NCBI GenBank assembly: GCA_023374045.1
Contig: CM041778.1
Span: 369,680,831 to 369,744,830, forward strand
DNA from: Limonium bicolor
Taxonomy: Eukaryota > Streptophyta > Magnoliopsida > Caryophyllales > Plumbaginaceae
DNA length: 64,000 nt
Direction: 5' to 3'
Of this stretch, positions 47,806 through 57,429 are shown piece after piece. The first letter of the stretch is position 1. Every line of letters starts with the position of its first letter. The notes beneath the pieces were generated by a model, which was not told the origin of the DNA, searched no databases, and was given only the letters and a program-made list of their open reading frames with translations. Both the position numbers and the translations under genes were made by a program.

Positions 47806-49493
47806 TGTTGGCCAAAAATACATAGTGAATATATATATACTTATGGGCAAAGAAAAGGCAAGTGCACCTAGTCGATGTAGTACAACAAGTGTCGTATCCA
47901 CAAGGAAATTGGCTCAATTATCCTAGTCTCGGTATTTAAAAAATAGCAAATAGGGGGTTTAGCCGGAGGCAAGCTTGATTGTTTAGGATCAGTGCAAAAA
48001 TAATAAACACAGTAAAATAAGGTGAATTAATTGATATGGATGGAAAAGGGTATCCTAGGATAGCGGGGGAATTGCCTAAATTACTTAAACAAATTCATAA
48101 CCATGTCTCAATTATTTATTGTCTATTAGACTTAATAAGGATAAGTTACGAACTCTTAATAATAGCCTCAGTATTTTCCTACTCAATCCGGAGTGTAAAT
48201 ACCAAGGTTTATTCCTTTGTGGTACTAATATCTATCTAAAATCATATGTTGATAGTTACCATAAAAATACAGTAGTTTGTCGCGTACAACATTTAACAAT
48301 ATTTATTGAAAGGACTAAAAACAAGTATAATAAATGATACAGGTAATAAATATTTATTTAAGCAATATTAGGGTCAAACCCCATCCTAGGATACAAATAA
48401 AAATACTCAGCCATTGACAGAAATAAAAATAGAGTAAAGATAGACATTAAAACAGAGTAAAGTTCGAGGAAAGAAAAAACTCCATTTTTGTGGAGAGTTG
48501 TTTCGCTTCGGGCTTGTCTCCGTGATTATGCCGACCTCAAAATGATGATAGATTGGTAGAACGAAGAAGAACGAACAAACAGGCACAAGTTGGTCCTGTC
48601 CGAGTGGGGCCACGCGGACACAAACGCGGACACAAATCCGGACACGGCTTGGTTTTGTGCAGATCGTCTTCTTCGTCTGGTTTTCTGGAAAAAGGAAGAG
48701 TTAGGTTTATTTGGTGATGGGAATTGATGGAAATGAAGTGGAGATGTGTGGTATATGGATGGAGAATGGAATTTGGATGGAGGGAGAGTGAATTTTGATG
48801 AGCGTTGTGTGATCAGATGATGTAAAATAGAGGCAGAAGCAGTAGGTTTATATAGGAGTATAGAGGGGGAAGAGGACAAGGTTGGAGCAGCGTGGGTGAA
48901 GAATTTAAGGGATGCGGCGCCTGATATGTTTGATGTAGTAGATAGATAGTTTGTAGGCACCGGAAAAACAGTGAAGGCGGTGCAGATCTATCAGTCACGT
49001 GATTTCTGGATTTGGCGCAGTCATTTACACGTGTCCGCGTTTGTGTCCGAATTTGTGTCCGGATAGGGCTCATCAGGACGTGAGACGTCCGGTTTCTGTC
49101 CGCGTAAGGACACAAATGTCCTGGCGAGATTTGTTCGTGTCCGAATTTGAGTCCGCGTACGGACGCGTGTCCGAGTTTGAGTCCGCCTAAGGACACAATC
49201 TCTTGCTTCCTGTCCGCGTAGCCCTACGCGGACACATGTATTTCGTCTCATCTTGTTCTGCAAACTTCGACAGGCTCCAGATTCTTCGTTTGAGCTCGTT
49301 TGCGCCTATGCGTTCGTCTCTTCGTCTACTTTGCTCCTAGCTTGGTTTTCCTCATGTTTAACCAATAAATCTGTAAGATAACCAATAAAAACAAAAACTA
49401 GAGGAAAACTAACCAAAGTGGAGAAATGTGCAAAAAAAGTGCTAATATAACATATGAAATACCCCATAAAACATGCTCATTGGACACTTATCA
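47806..49493 (-). repeat. 5' LTR of Athila-like element 2
   Basis: 1688 bp, partner of 41863-43547. At about 49210-49231 it holds the hairpin GTCCGCGTAG-CC-CTACGCGGAC. Confidence 0.9.
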
Positions 49494-49601
49494 GTAACCT
49501 CTCACCTAATAGGATACTTCGACATTTGTTTTTCCTTACCTATGAGACCAAGGTCACCTGAGCCTATGAGCGAAGGTCGGGAATATCCAGAGGCATAATG
49601 C

Positions 49602-49991
49602 CAAGTACTTCGACCCGGCATGATCCTACTCAAGAAATACTTAACTATAGATGAACAAATAGCCATTGTAAATTAATGTAGAACTTTGGGGATAGGCCTT
49701 GGAGGATTTTATATTCCAGGATATGGGAGTGGATCAAAACTTAAATTATATATGATGTGTATGGGTAAGGATTGAGATCCACATGCTAGGTTATATAGTG
49801 AAGTAAGAAAGGTAGATGGAGCACGAGTTCCTAGGATACCGATAGTTTCCAAACTTTGGTAACAAAAGCGGTCAAAATTGCACAACAATTAGAAACCAAC
49901 CACATACCGGACATTGAAGCCGACGTTTTTATTGTGAACTTCTATGAGGAAGGAGGGAAGCTTGGATTACACCAGGACCGAGATGAGACAT
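49602..49991 (+). pseudogene. AlkB-type 2OG/Fe(II) dioxygenase pseudogene, 5' part
   Basis: AlkB homologues are 2-oxoglutarate- and Fe(II)-dependent dioxygenases that remove alkyl groups from nucleic acids. The frame from 49605 reads VLRPGMILLKKYLTIDEQ, then CRTLGIGLGGFYIPGYGSG, KLKLYMMCMGKD, VDGARVPRIP and, after a +1 shift near 49860, FIVNFYEEGGKLGLHQDRDE. This is the order and wording of plant AlkB homologues (RPGM.LLK; GGFY.PGY; MCLGKxWDP; DGxxPPxIP; VNFYxxxGxLGLHQDxDE). The iron ligands H and D of HxD are present. TAA at 49674-49676 and TGA near 49754 (a Trp codon in the family) make it a pseudogene. No intron is apparent across 390 bp. It is cut by the Tat element at 49991 and continues at 61879. 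Confidence 0.85.
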
Positions 49992-50404
49992 TGAAGAGGG
50001 AAAAGTACGAGAATAAGGAAAAATAGAACATCCGGTCCCATGTGCCTGGAAGGAATAGCTTAGAACAAGGAATATCGCCGGATCGGAGTGTGATCCGGCC
50101 GGATGAGTAATTAAATATCCCGCTTATATGTAAATGCCAGCCTGGCAATTAAAAAGAAGGACAGGCTGGCAACTCTCGATCTGACAGTGTAAACACTATA
50201 AATAGGGGTTCAACCCACAATAAAGGACACGTTCTCACATCGAAACTACACACTGTTGCATTATCTACGCCATTCTCTCTCTCTTTAAGCTCGAGCACAC
50301 AGTAACAAGGTAACTCAACGAAGCACAAACGGCCTTGCAGTAGAATAGGAATCCGATTAGGGATTAGGATAGGAGGTTAGGGAGTTTAGGAATTTACCAT
50401 TTCA
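49992..50404 (+). repeat. 5' LTR of Tat element
   Basis: It starts TGAAGAGGGAAAAGTACGAG and ends TTTACCATTTCA. It includes a TATA box and matches 61467-61878. Confidence 0.92.
50196..50205 (+). promoter_or_regulatory. TATA box in Tat LTR
   Basis: CTATAAATAG in the middle of the LTR, repeated at 61671-61680 in the 3' LTR. A transcript start about 25-35 bp downstream would define the U3/R border. Confidence 0.65.
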
Positions 50405-50424
50405 TTTGGCGCCGTCTGTGGGAA
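50405..50424 (+). other. primer-binding site, tRNA-Asp type (Tat element)
   Basis: TTTGGCGCCGTCTGTGGGAA lies directly after the LTR. TGGCGCCGTCTGTGGGA is the usual site of Tat-type elements. Confidence 0.88.
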
Positions 50425-50558
50425 ACGGATGGCTCAAGATCTTTCTAGCAACCACGAGTCCACCGGAGGTAATCTGATTTTGAACGAAACAACGAAGCTT
50501 TGAAACTTTTGAGGTTGTGTCTTTTGCAGGTGTAAGCGAGGAAAGTACGCGTGCAAGG

Positions 50559-51945
50559 ATGGCTCCAAGAACAAGAAAGACACCCCGACCTGAGGGCGAG
50601 ATCAATAATGTAAGAACAACCGAAAACAGCAGAATGGAAGCTGAAGACGTGATCTCCAAGCAAGCGTTGGAGGAGATGCTGAAAAGCTTAGTCAGAACCA
50701 TCGATGAAAGGATAGTGGAGGGGAATGAAGTCCTGCAGCAGGAGCTGATGCAGCGAGATGTGGAATACCAGAAGAAATGGGAGGACATGACTGAGGCGCT
50801 CGAATCGCTCAAAAATCGCGGCTCCGAAGCGAGCAACAGCCGGAAGAAAGAGCAGCTAGAGAAAACTCTGATCATCAGCGACGAGACTGAGGAAGATGAT
50901 TCGATCGACATGACTCTTTACCCCTTCTCCGAGAGAATCAGGAAGGCAAAGCTTCCCCCCACTTAGTTGCACCTGCAGTGGAAAAGTACGATGGAACGGG
51001 GGACCCTGCTCTTCACGTTCAGAAATTTATGTTCGCAATGAACACGCAGGGGATAAGTTCTCTCGCCCTCTACAATTTGTTTCCGGGAACATTATCCAAA
51101 AGAGCACTCGGTTGGATCTCAACAAGACCCCCGCAGTCGATCTCAAGTTTTAAGCAATTGACTGAGGAGTTCCAGCAATACTTTGCTGCAAGCAAAAAGA
51201 TCAAGAAGGAAACGATAGAACTAATGGATCTCAAACAGAGGAAGGGGGAGACGGTGAAAGAATTCAGCGAAAGGTTTCATAAGCAGGTAGCAGAAATTGA
51301 TGACATTGATGAGAAGATTCTAATCAAGGCTTTCGGAAACAGGCTAGCACAGCCAAGGCTTGCCGGGAAGATCGCGACAAAGGCCCAAAAACCCATGGAG
51401 AGCTAGCCGAAATGATTCATGAGTTTCTAAAGTCAGAGGTAGCGGAAAATAAGGCCAGAGATTTGGCAAATAGCTTCAAAGCGGTTAACGACAAGAAAGG
51501 AGGATCGAATGGGAATGGCTCTTCGGCAACATATCAGGAAGTTCATCCGGGGGAGGCTCAAGGTACAAGCCTTACTACAAAGCTCCATCCCAGGCGCCTC
51601 AGTTTCAGAACGCCCGAGTTGCCATTCAGATTGATCCAGGCAGGTATGCGGCGGCGGTCAAAGAGGGATATCTGCCTCCACCAAAGAAGCCTTATCCAGG
51701 GGAGATTCCGGTAGCCTTCTGTGAGTATCATGGCTGCAAAAGTCACAGAACCGCAAACTGCGCCACTCTGGCCAAAGAGTTGAGGATCATCGAAGAAGAC
51801 AAGAAAAGCAAGGGAAAGCAGGTGGCAGGCCAGCAGAAGCAATATGGCAGGCAAAATCAGTCCACCTCTCGAAATCACCAGGAAGAAGAGATCCACCCTG
51901 AGCTAAATCACGGCAAATCAGTCGGTATGATCTCAGGTTTGTAAG
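50559..51945 (+). pseudogene. Tat element gag, frameshifted
   Basis: Starting at the ATG at 50559 (MAPRTRKTPRPEGEINNVRT), a charged N-terminal part with coiled-coil character runs to about 50960, where the frame is lost. The retrotransposon gag domain is open at 50978-51406 (YDGTGDPALHVQKFMFAMNT, FPGTLSKRALGWISTRPPQS, FKQLTEEFQQYFAASKK, MDLKQRKGETVKEFSERFHK). After another break the C-terminal part reads EMIHEFLKSEVAENKARDL and, in a third frame, GRYAAAVKEGYLPPPKKPYP, then CEYHGCKSHRTANC, the atypical knuckle of Tat gags. It ends near GMISGL at 51943. At least two single-base changes break the frame. Confidence 0.88.
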
Positions 51946-52340
51946 AAGGTGGAGAAGTTTTTTGTTTCTCTGGTGTTAGGTAGGCCCCAGTAATACCAAC
52001 AATAAGGCGAGAACGGTGTAATTGAACTTTTTCTCTTCTTTTCAAAAGACCTATGTTGTAAAAAATCTTCGGAATCTTCCGGTAATTCCCTTCCAGAAAA
52101 AATGAAAATCTAATAAACTTTTTCTCTTAAGCAAATTCTCAGGTCTCTTTTCAGAGGTAGGGACCGTTGACCCCGAGCGAAAGAAAAAGACATATTCATG
52201 CGGTGCATCAAGAGCTACCGGAAAGAAAAAATTGCCAAGCGAGAGAATCTTCCCCAGATTTTCTTTACAGACGAAGACGAAGAAGGGGTGTTATACCCTC
52301 ACAATGATCACTGGTCATTCGGGCGCAAGTAAATGACAGG

Positions 52341-52847
52341 ATGATGGAAGGAATCCTGATAGACAGCGGGGCTGGAGCGAATGTCATATCGGCCGAGGCA
52401 GTTAAAAATTGGAGATCCCAGAGAATAAGATTAAAACCATATTCGGCGGTCCTCGGAGGCTTTGTTGGGGGTGTTTCTACCAAATCTTCAGGGAGCATAG
52501 ACTTCACCTTAACATTGGGATTGGGAGACGAACGAAGAAATGAAAAGCTCACAGCTTTCATTGTACCAGGACTTTCCGGATACAATATGTATCTTGGCCG
52601 GCCAGGGATTAATGCTTTCAAAGCAATATGCAGCACTCACCACCTGAAAATGAAGTATCTAACCAGGGCTGGAAAGGTGGTAACCATTAATGGGAGTCAA
52701 AAGATGGCTCGGGTATGTGAAGTCCGCATCATGGAGGGGATGCCGGAAGAAGAGATGGTCAAAACGGGGGGTCGGAGAAGGAATTCAAGGGAAAGCTCCT
52801 CTCCCGCCAGAGCCGGATCAAAGAGCAGAAGACTGTGGAACCTCTAA
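52341..52847 (+). pseudogene. Tat aspartic protease region (open, C-terminus frame-shifted)
   Basis: The open frame gives GILIDSGAGANVISAEAV with the catalytic D-S-G, then SAVLGGFVGGVSTKSSGSID and VPGLSGYNMYLGRPGINAFK, the LGRPGIN substrate-flap region, followed by ICSTHHLKMKY before RT. The catalytic motif is intact. The M at the start is not a natural start because this part belongs to the gag-pol polyprotein. Confidence 0.88.
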
Positions 52848-52939
52848 AGAGTCACCACGAGAGGTACACTTAAAAACTGACCCTTCTAAATTTTTTTAAA
52901 ATAGGAAATGCGTTCGGCAGTGGGGAGCAAACTCACCTG

Positions 52940-53870
52940 ATGAGATTCCTGGAAAAAAGAAGGGTAACTTTCGCCTGGAGTACGGACGAAATGCCAGGAG
53001 TAGATCCAAGCGTTATCCAGCATGACCTACGAGTGGATCCAAAGCACCCAGCCATCCGGCAAAGAAGAAGAATAATAGGAGAAGAAAGAGACTTTGCGGC
53101 ACGTGCTGAAGTGCAAAAACTGCTTAAAGCCGGATTCATCAGGGAGGTGTCCTATCCCAAGTGGTTGGCCAACGTCGTGATGGTTAAAAAATCGAATGGC
53201 AAATGGAGAATGTGTGTGGACTTCACAGATCTGAACAAAGCATGTCCTAAAGACTTTTCCATTACCATCAATAGATAGACTGGTTGCTTCAACGGCTCAA
53301 AGTTCTGTCTTAAGTTTCTTGATGCATTTTCAGGATATAATCAAATAAGAATGAATGAGGAGGATTCGGAAAAAACACATCTTTTATTACCTCGGCCGGA
53401 ACCTTTTGCTACAAGGTGATGCCTTTTGGATTAAAAAATGCGGGTGCAACCTTCAAAAGAATGATAGACAAAGTGTTCAAACAACAGTTGGCCGGAATGT
53501 AGAGGCATATGTCAATGATATCGTGGTAAGAAGTAATTCCTGGGTACAACACATGGAAGATTTAAAAGAAACCTTTGACACCCTAGACAGATTCCAAATC
53601 AAGCTGAATCCGGAAAAATGTGTATTTGGAGTTACAAAAGGGAAGTTCTTAGGCTTATCGTTGGGCAAAGAGGGATTGAAGTGGACCCCGAAAAAACCCA
53701 GGCAATCCTCGATCTATCGCCGCCAAGGAACATTAAAGATGTGCAAGCATTGAACGGAAGGCTCACGGCTTTAGCAAGATTCTGCTCAAAACTCCAAGAA
53801 AAGTCAATACCATTTTTCAGCATTTACGAAAAAACAAGAAATTCCAGTGGAGTCAAGAATGTGTAGACGC
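52940..53870 (+). pseudogene. Tat reverse transcriptase, frameshifted
   Basis: RT motifs appear in order in alternating frames: [77 protein letters not shown], then the catalytic box as YVNDIVVRS, where YVDD is expected (first Asp changed to Asn). After it come FDTLDRFQIKLNPEKCVFGV, FLGLIVGQRGIEVDPEKTQA and LNGRLTALARFCSK. Four or more frame changes and the altered catalytic Asp make it inactive. Confidence 0.88.
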
Positions 53871-54850
53871 CTTTGAAAGGATCAAGGAGATGCTCAAAGA
53901 ATTGCCCAAGCTGGGTGTTCCGGCACCTGGTCAAGACTTGTATCTCTACCTCTTGCCACAGATTGGGCGATAGCAGCTGTGTTAATAATGGAGGAGGAGA
54001 AAAAAGAGATACCAGTATATTACACCGGAAAAATCCTAACTCCAGCGGAAAGCCGTTACACCAACATCGAAAAAAATATTGTTTGCATTAGTCGTTGCAT
54101 CTCGAAAGCTTCGGCCTTATTTTCAGTCGCACCGGGTATTCGTTAGAACAAATTGGCCACTAAAACAGATAGCAAAAACCCAAACGCATCCGGGCGAATG
54201 GTCAATTGGACTGTCGAGCTCACCCAGTACGAAATCCACTTCCTTCCTTGAATAGCCATAAAGGCACACGGCCTTGGCGGACTTTATAACCGAAACAACC
54301 TTGCCAAAAACAAAGAGAAACGACCAACCCGTACGTTATCTTAGTTGACGGAGCTCGATGCAAGACTGGAGCGGGGGGCCGGAATAGTGGTCCAAACGCC
54401 GGATGGAAGAACTCTTAACTTTGCGTTCCGGCTAGAATTTGAGGTAAAAATAATGAAGCAGAATATGAAGCCCTCATACAGGGATTGGAGGTCCACTGCC
54501 TTAGGGGCAACAGGTTTTCTAATAATAAGACAGGGGTTCTCATTTGTGTCTTTAGAAATTTTTTTTTTACATACCTCCTAAAGGGGGGACAGTGGGGCTT
54601 ACCTCTTTGTTTGTTATGCAGATTGGAAATATACTCAGATTCAATGCTAGTGGCGCGACAAAACGATAACATTTACGAGGTCAAGGAGGAGAAGCTTGGA
54701 AAATACTTGGCCAAAGTCCAAGAGACGAAGACAAACTTTCAGAGATGTGAATTAAGACATCTTCCTCGAGCAGAAAACATAGAGGCCGATGCGTTAGCTA
54801 AATTGGCTAGTATGGCCGAAGAATGCCCAATAAAGTCTGGATGGAAATAA
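53870..54850 (+). pseudogene. Tat dual RNase H (Gypsy RNase H plus archaeal-like RNase H)
   Basis: The first domain, at 53870-54250, is the normal Gypsy RNase H: LYLATDWAIAAVLIMEEE, SRYTNIEK, LRPYFQSHRVFV and WTVELTQYEIHFLP, in shifting frames. A second domain at 54330-54830 is the additional archaeal-like RNase H found in Tat elements. It shows VDGARCKTGAGAGIVVQTPD, NEAEYEALIQGLEVH, YSDSMLVARQ and EADALAKLASMA, with all four acidic positions visible. A stretch at about 54545-54605 with a T-run and GGGGGGACAG breaks the reading between its second and third motifs. Confidence 0.85.
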
Positions 54851-55049
54851 GGGCAAACTCAAGTCTGGAGGAGATCCGAGTATGCACATTGAATCGGACG
54901 CAATAGCCAAGTCTTGGATGGCACCCATTGTTGAGTACATACAAAGCGGAAACTTGCCACAGATGAGAAAGAAGCGGCAAAAACAAGGCGAAGGGCTGCA
55001 TCTTTCTTTTTAGAGCAGGGACAGCTCTACAAAGATCATTCGCGAGACC

Positions 55050-56090
55050 AGCACTTAAGTGTGTTACCATGGAAGAGGGAGTAAGGCTCATGGAGGAGCT
55101 ACATGAGGGGACATGTGGGAACCACCAAGGAGAAAGGGCAATAGTTCACAAGATCCTAAGGCTAGGATACTATGGCCAAGGATGAGGGAATTTTCAAAAG
55201 AATACATACGGAAGTGCATAAAATGTCAGGAACACGGCCACAAAATACACAGCCCCATCCACACTGAAAGCCATATTGTCCCCGATCCCGTTTGCCATGG
55301 GGGATTGGATATCGTTGGACCTTTCCCGGAAGCATCTCCCGGAAGATAAAATTCATTTATGTGGCCATTGACTACTTCACCAAATGGGTAGAAGCCATGC
55401 CAACAGTATCCATTACCGCAAGAAAGTCACAAGATTTCATCTGGAAGTATGTAGTCTGCAGATTCGGGATCCCGAAGATAATAATAACAGACAATGGAAA
55501 CTCAGTTCAACTGTAAAAGCTTCCGGGAATTCTGTGAAGAATGGAAGATTGACCTGAGATTCGCATCGGTCGCCCATCCACAAGCAAACGGCCAGGTAGA
55601 AAATGCGAATGGACAAATTGTCAAGGCTATAAAAGGAAGTTGGACAGCAAAAAAGGGAGATGGGCGGAGTTGCTGCCTCAGGTTCTCTGGTCCTACAGGA
55701 CAACCGAAAAAGGCCCAACAGGGGAAACTCCATACAGGTGACCTACGGTCTGGAAGCAATTGTTCCGGCTGAGGTTATAGTCCCATCAATTAGATGGGAA
55801 TCCTTTAATGAAGAAAACAACAGTGAAGGGGTGAAAGACAGCCTTGACCTGCTTGAAGAGAAACCAGGACTATGGCCCAAGTCCGGATGGAAAGGGATAA
55901 AGCGAAAGTGGAAAGATATTTTAACCAGAAAACAAGGGAAAGAGGTTTTGCTCCGGTGAACTGGTCCTCGGGAAGTAAGGCAACCAAAGAAGCTAGAGCC
56001 CCAATGGGAGGGACCATTTATAGTACAACGGCGAACTGGGCAAGCTTCATATCGTCTGAAAAATAGTGAAGGATACGAATTACCTCACTC
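55050..56090 (+). pseudogene. Tat integrase, frameshifted
   Basis: The zinc-binding H2C2 part reads MEELHEGTCGNHQGERAIV and CIKCQEHGHK. The catalytic core has GLDIVGPFPEASPG (first D), KFIYVAIDYFTKWVEAMPTV, FGIPKIIITDNG (second D), FREFCEEWKIDLRFASVAHP and QANGQVENANGQIVKAIKG (E). All three catalytic residues can be read. The C-terminal part has WSYRTTEKGPTG and TYGLEAIVPAEVIVPSIRWE. At least four frame changes occur, several at short homopolymers. The MULE MITE lies just behind it. Confidence 0.88.
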
Positions 56091-56119
56091 CTGGCATGCC
56101 GAATGCCCTAAAAGTTTTA

Positions 56120-56614
56120 GTATAAATTACTCAGAACCCCCTTGAGGATTTGGGATATTACAGTTAACCCCCTTGTGTTTTCATATATTATGGTAAACAC
56201 CTCAAGGTTAAGGTATCTTTGACTATGAGCCCCCGAACTATAACTCTATTATCAAAAAGTTAACTATGTGTGATCTATCAACTTAATCACATTAATATGC
56301 CAGGCTGGACACAAAACTGCTTAATCAACATCGTCTTAACTCTCCCTATCCCACTTTAGATGCATTTCAAGACAGTGTTAACATTTTTAGGAAAATAACA
56401 ATACTGATTAAGTAGGGTTTGTTGTCCAGCCTGCCATTATTAATGTGATTAAGCTGATAGGTCAACACATAGTTAACTTCCTGATAACAAAGTTATAGTT
56501 CGGGGGCTCGTAGTCAAAGATACTTAAACTTGAGGTGGTAACAGTAATTATGATAAACACAAGGGGGTTAACTGTAATATCCTAAATCCTCAAGGGGGTC
56601 TGAGTAATTTACTC
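56120..56614. mobile_element. Mutator-like foldback MITE, 495 bp, with 9-bp TSD
   Basis: AAAGTTTTA at 56111-56119 is repeated at 56615-56623, a 9-bp target duplication as made by Mutator-like transposases. The arms are about 200 bp each and inverted: the left begins GTATAAATTACTCAGAACCC and the reverse-complemented right begins GAGTAAATTACTCAGACCCC. A loop of about 80 bp separates them. There is no coding capacity. Confidence 0.85.
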
Positions 56615-56689
56615 AAAGTTTTATGTATAAAAACATTTTTACAAAGAGCAATAAAAATGAGGTTTTCCTTGAAGCAAAGTTTTTTTTTA

Positions 56690-57155
56690 AAAAAGTACCA
56701 TCTGGCCAGCGTACCACGGCTATCATGCCTTGAAATGTACCATCCGGCCAGCGTGCCTCAGGCTATCATGCCTTGAAATGTACCATCCGGCCAGCGTGCC
56801 TACAGGCTATCATGCCTTGAAATGTACCATCCGGCCAAGCGTGCCTACAGGCTATCATGCCTTGAAATGTACCATCCGGCCAGTGTGCCTACAGGCTATC
56901 ATGCCTTGAAATGTACATCCGGCCAGCGTGCCTACAGGCTATCATGCCTTGAAATGTACCATCCGGCCAGCGTGTCTACAGGCTATCATGCCTTGAAATG
57001 TACCATCCGGCAAAGCGTGCCTACAGGCTATCATGCCTTGAAATGTACCATCCGGCCAGTGTGCCTACAAGCTATCATGCCTTGAAATGTACCATCCGGC
57101 CAGCGTGCCTACAGGCTATCATGCCTTGAAATGTACAACCCAGCAGCGTGCCTAT
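56690..57155 (+). repeat. tandem array, 44-bp unit, about 11 copies
   Basis: The unit begins GTACCATCCGGCCAGCGTGC and continues CTACAGGCTATCATGCCTTG. Starts are at about 56695, 56737, 56780, 56824, 56869, 56913, 56956, 57000, 57046, 57090 and 57134. Units differ by single substitutions or 1-bp indels. Such arrays between integrase and the 3' LTR are common in Tat elements. It creates a spurious plus-strand open frame at 56822-57085. Confidence 0.9.
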
Positions 57156-57429
57156 AAAGACTAGGAATTTACTTAAAAAGCTTTGAGCGAAGGCATAAAG
57201 ATCCTCCATATAAATAAGGGGGGGACCTACAAAACATTTGGAAATCCGGTCGCTCGGATAAAGCCAAATGAAAAGTATATAAAGCTAACTCGTAGGAGAA
57301 TTGCTTAAAACGATTAGGGATACAAAGAAGTGGCAAAGGCAAAACGCCAAAACATTACCAAAAACAGTAATCCAAAATACAAACTATACAAGATCCCTGC
57401 GTTAAGAAATTACTAACTAAAAAGCATCT

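Larger units (their letters stand above)
41863..49493 (-). mobile_element. non-autonomous Athila-like element 2 (gag-protease only), 7.6 kb
   Basis: LTRs lie at 41863-43547 and 47806-49493. GTAAC at 41858-41862 and 49494-49498 is a perfect 5-bp target duplication. It reads on the minus strand: 5' LTR at right, tRNA-Asp-type PBS, gag, protease, a noncoding 3' region, the purine tract (43548-43560) and the 3' LTR. No RT, RNase H or integrase is found in 43548-45060, so it depended on a helper. Its U3 end, purine tract and 3' region resemble those of the element at 15452-21485. Confidence 0.9.

Noticed and set aside
49602..49991. AlkB domain as part of an integrated plant RNA virus
   Set aside because: The wording (GGFYxPGY, MCxGK, FYxxGGxLGLHQD) fits plant cellular AlkB homologues, and no viral replicase or coat motif is near.
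56822..57085. Plus-strand open frame of 87 codons in the tandem array
   Set aside because: The repetitive peptide arises only because the repeat unit lacks stops in one frame.
56690..57155. CRISPR-like repeated units
   Set aside because: The 44-bp units follow each other directly, with no spacers, inside a plant retrotransposon; it is a tandem array.
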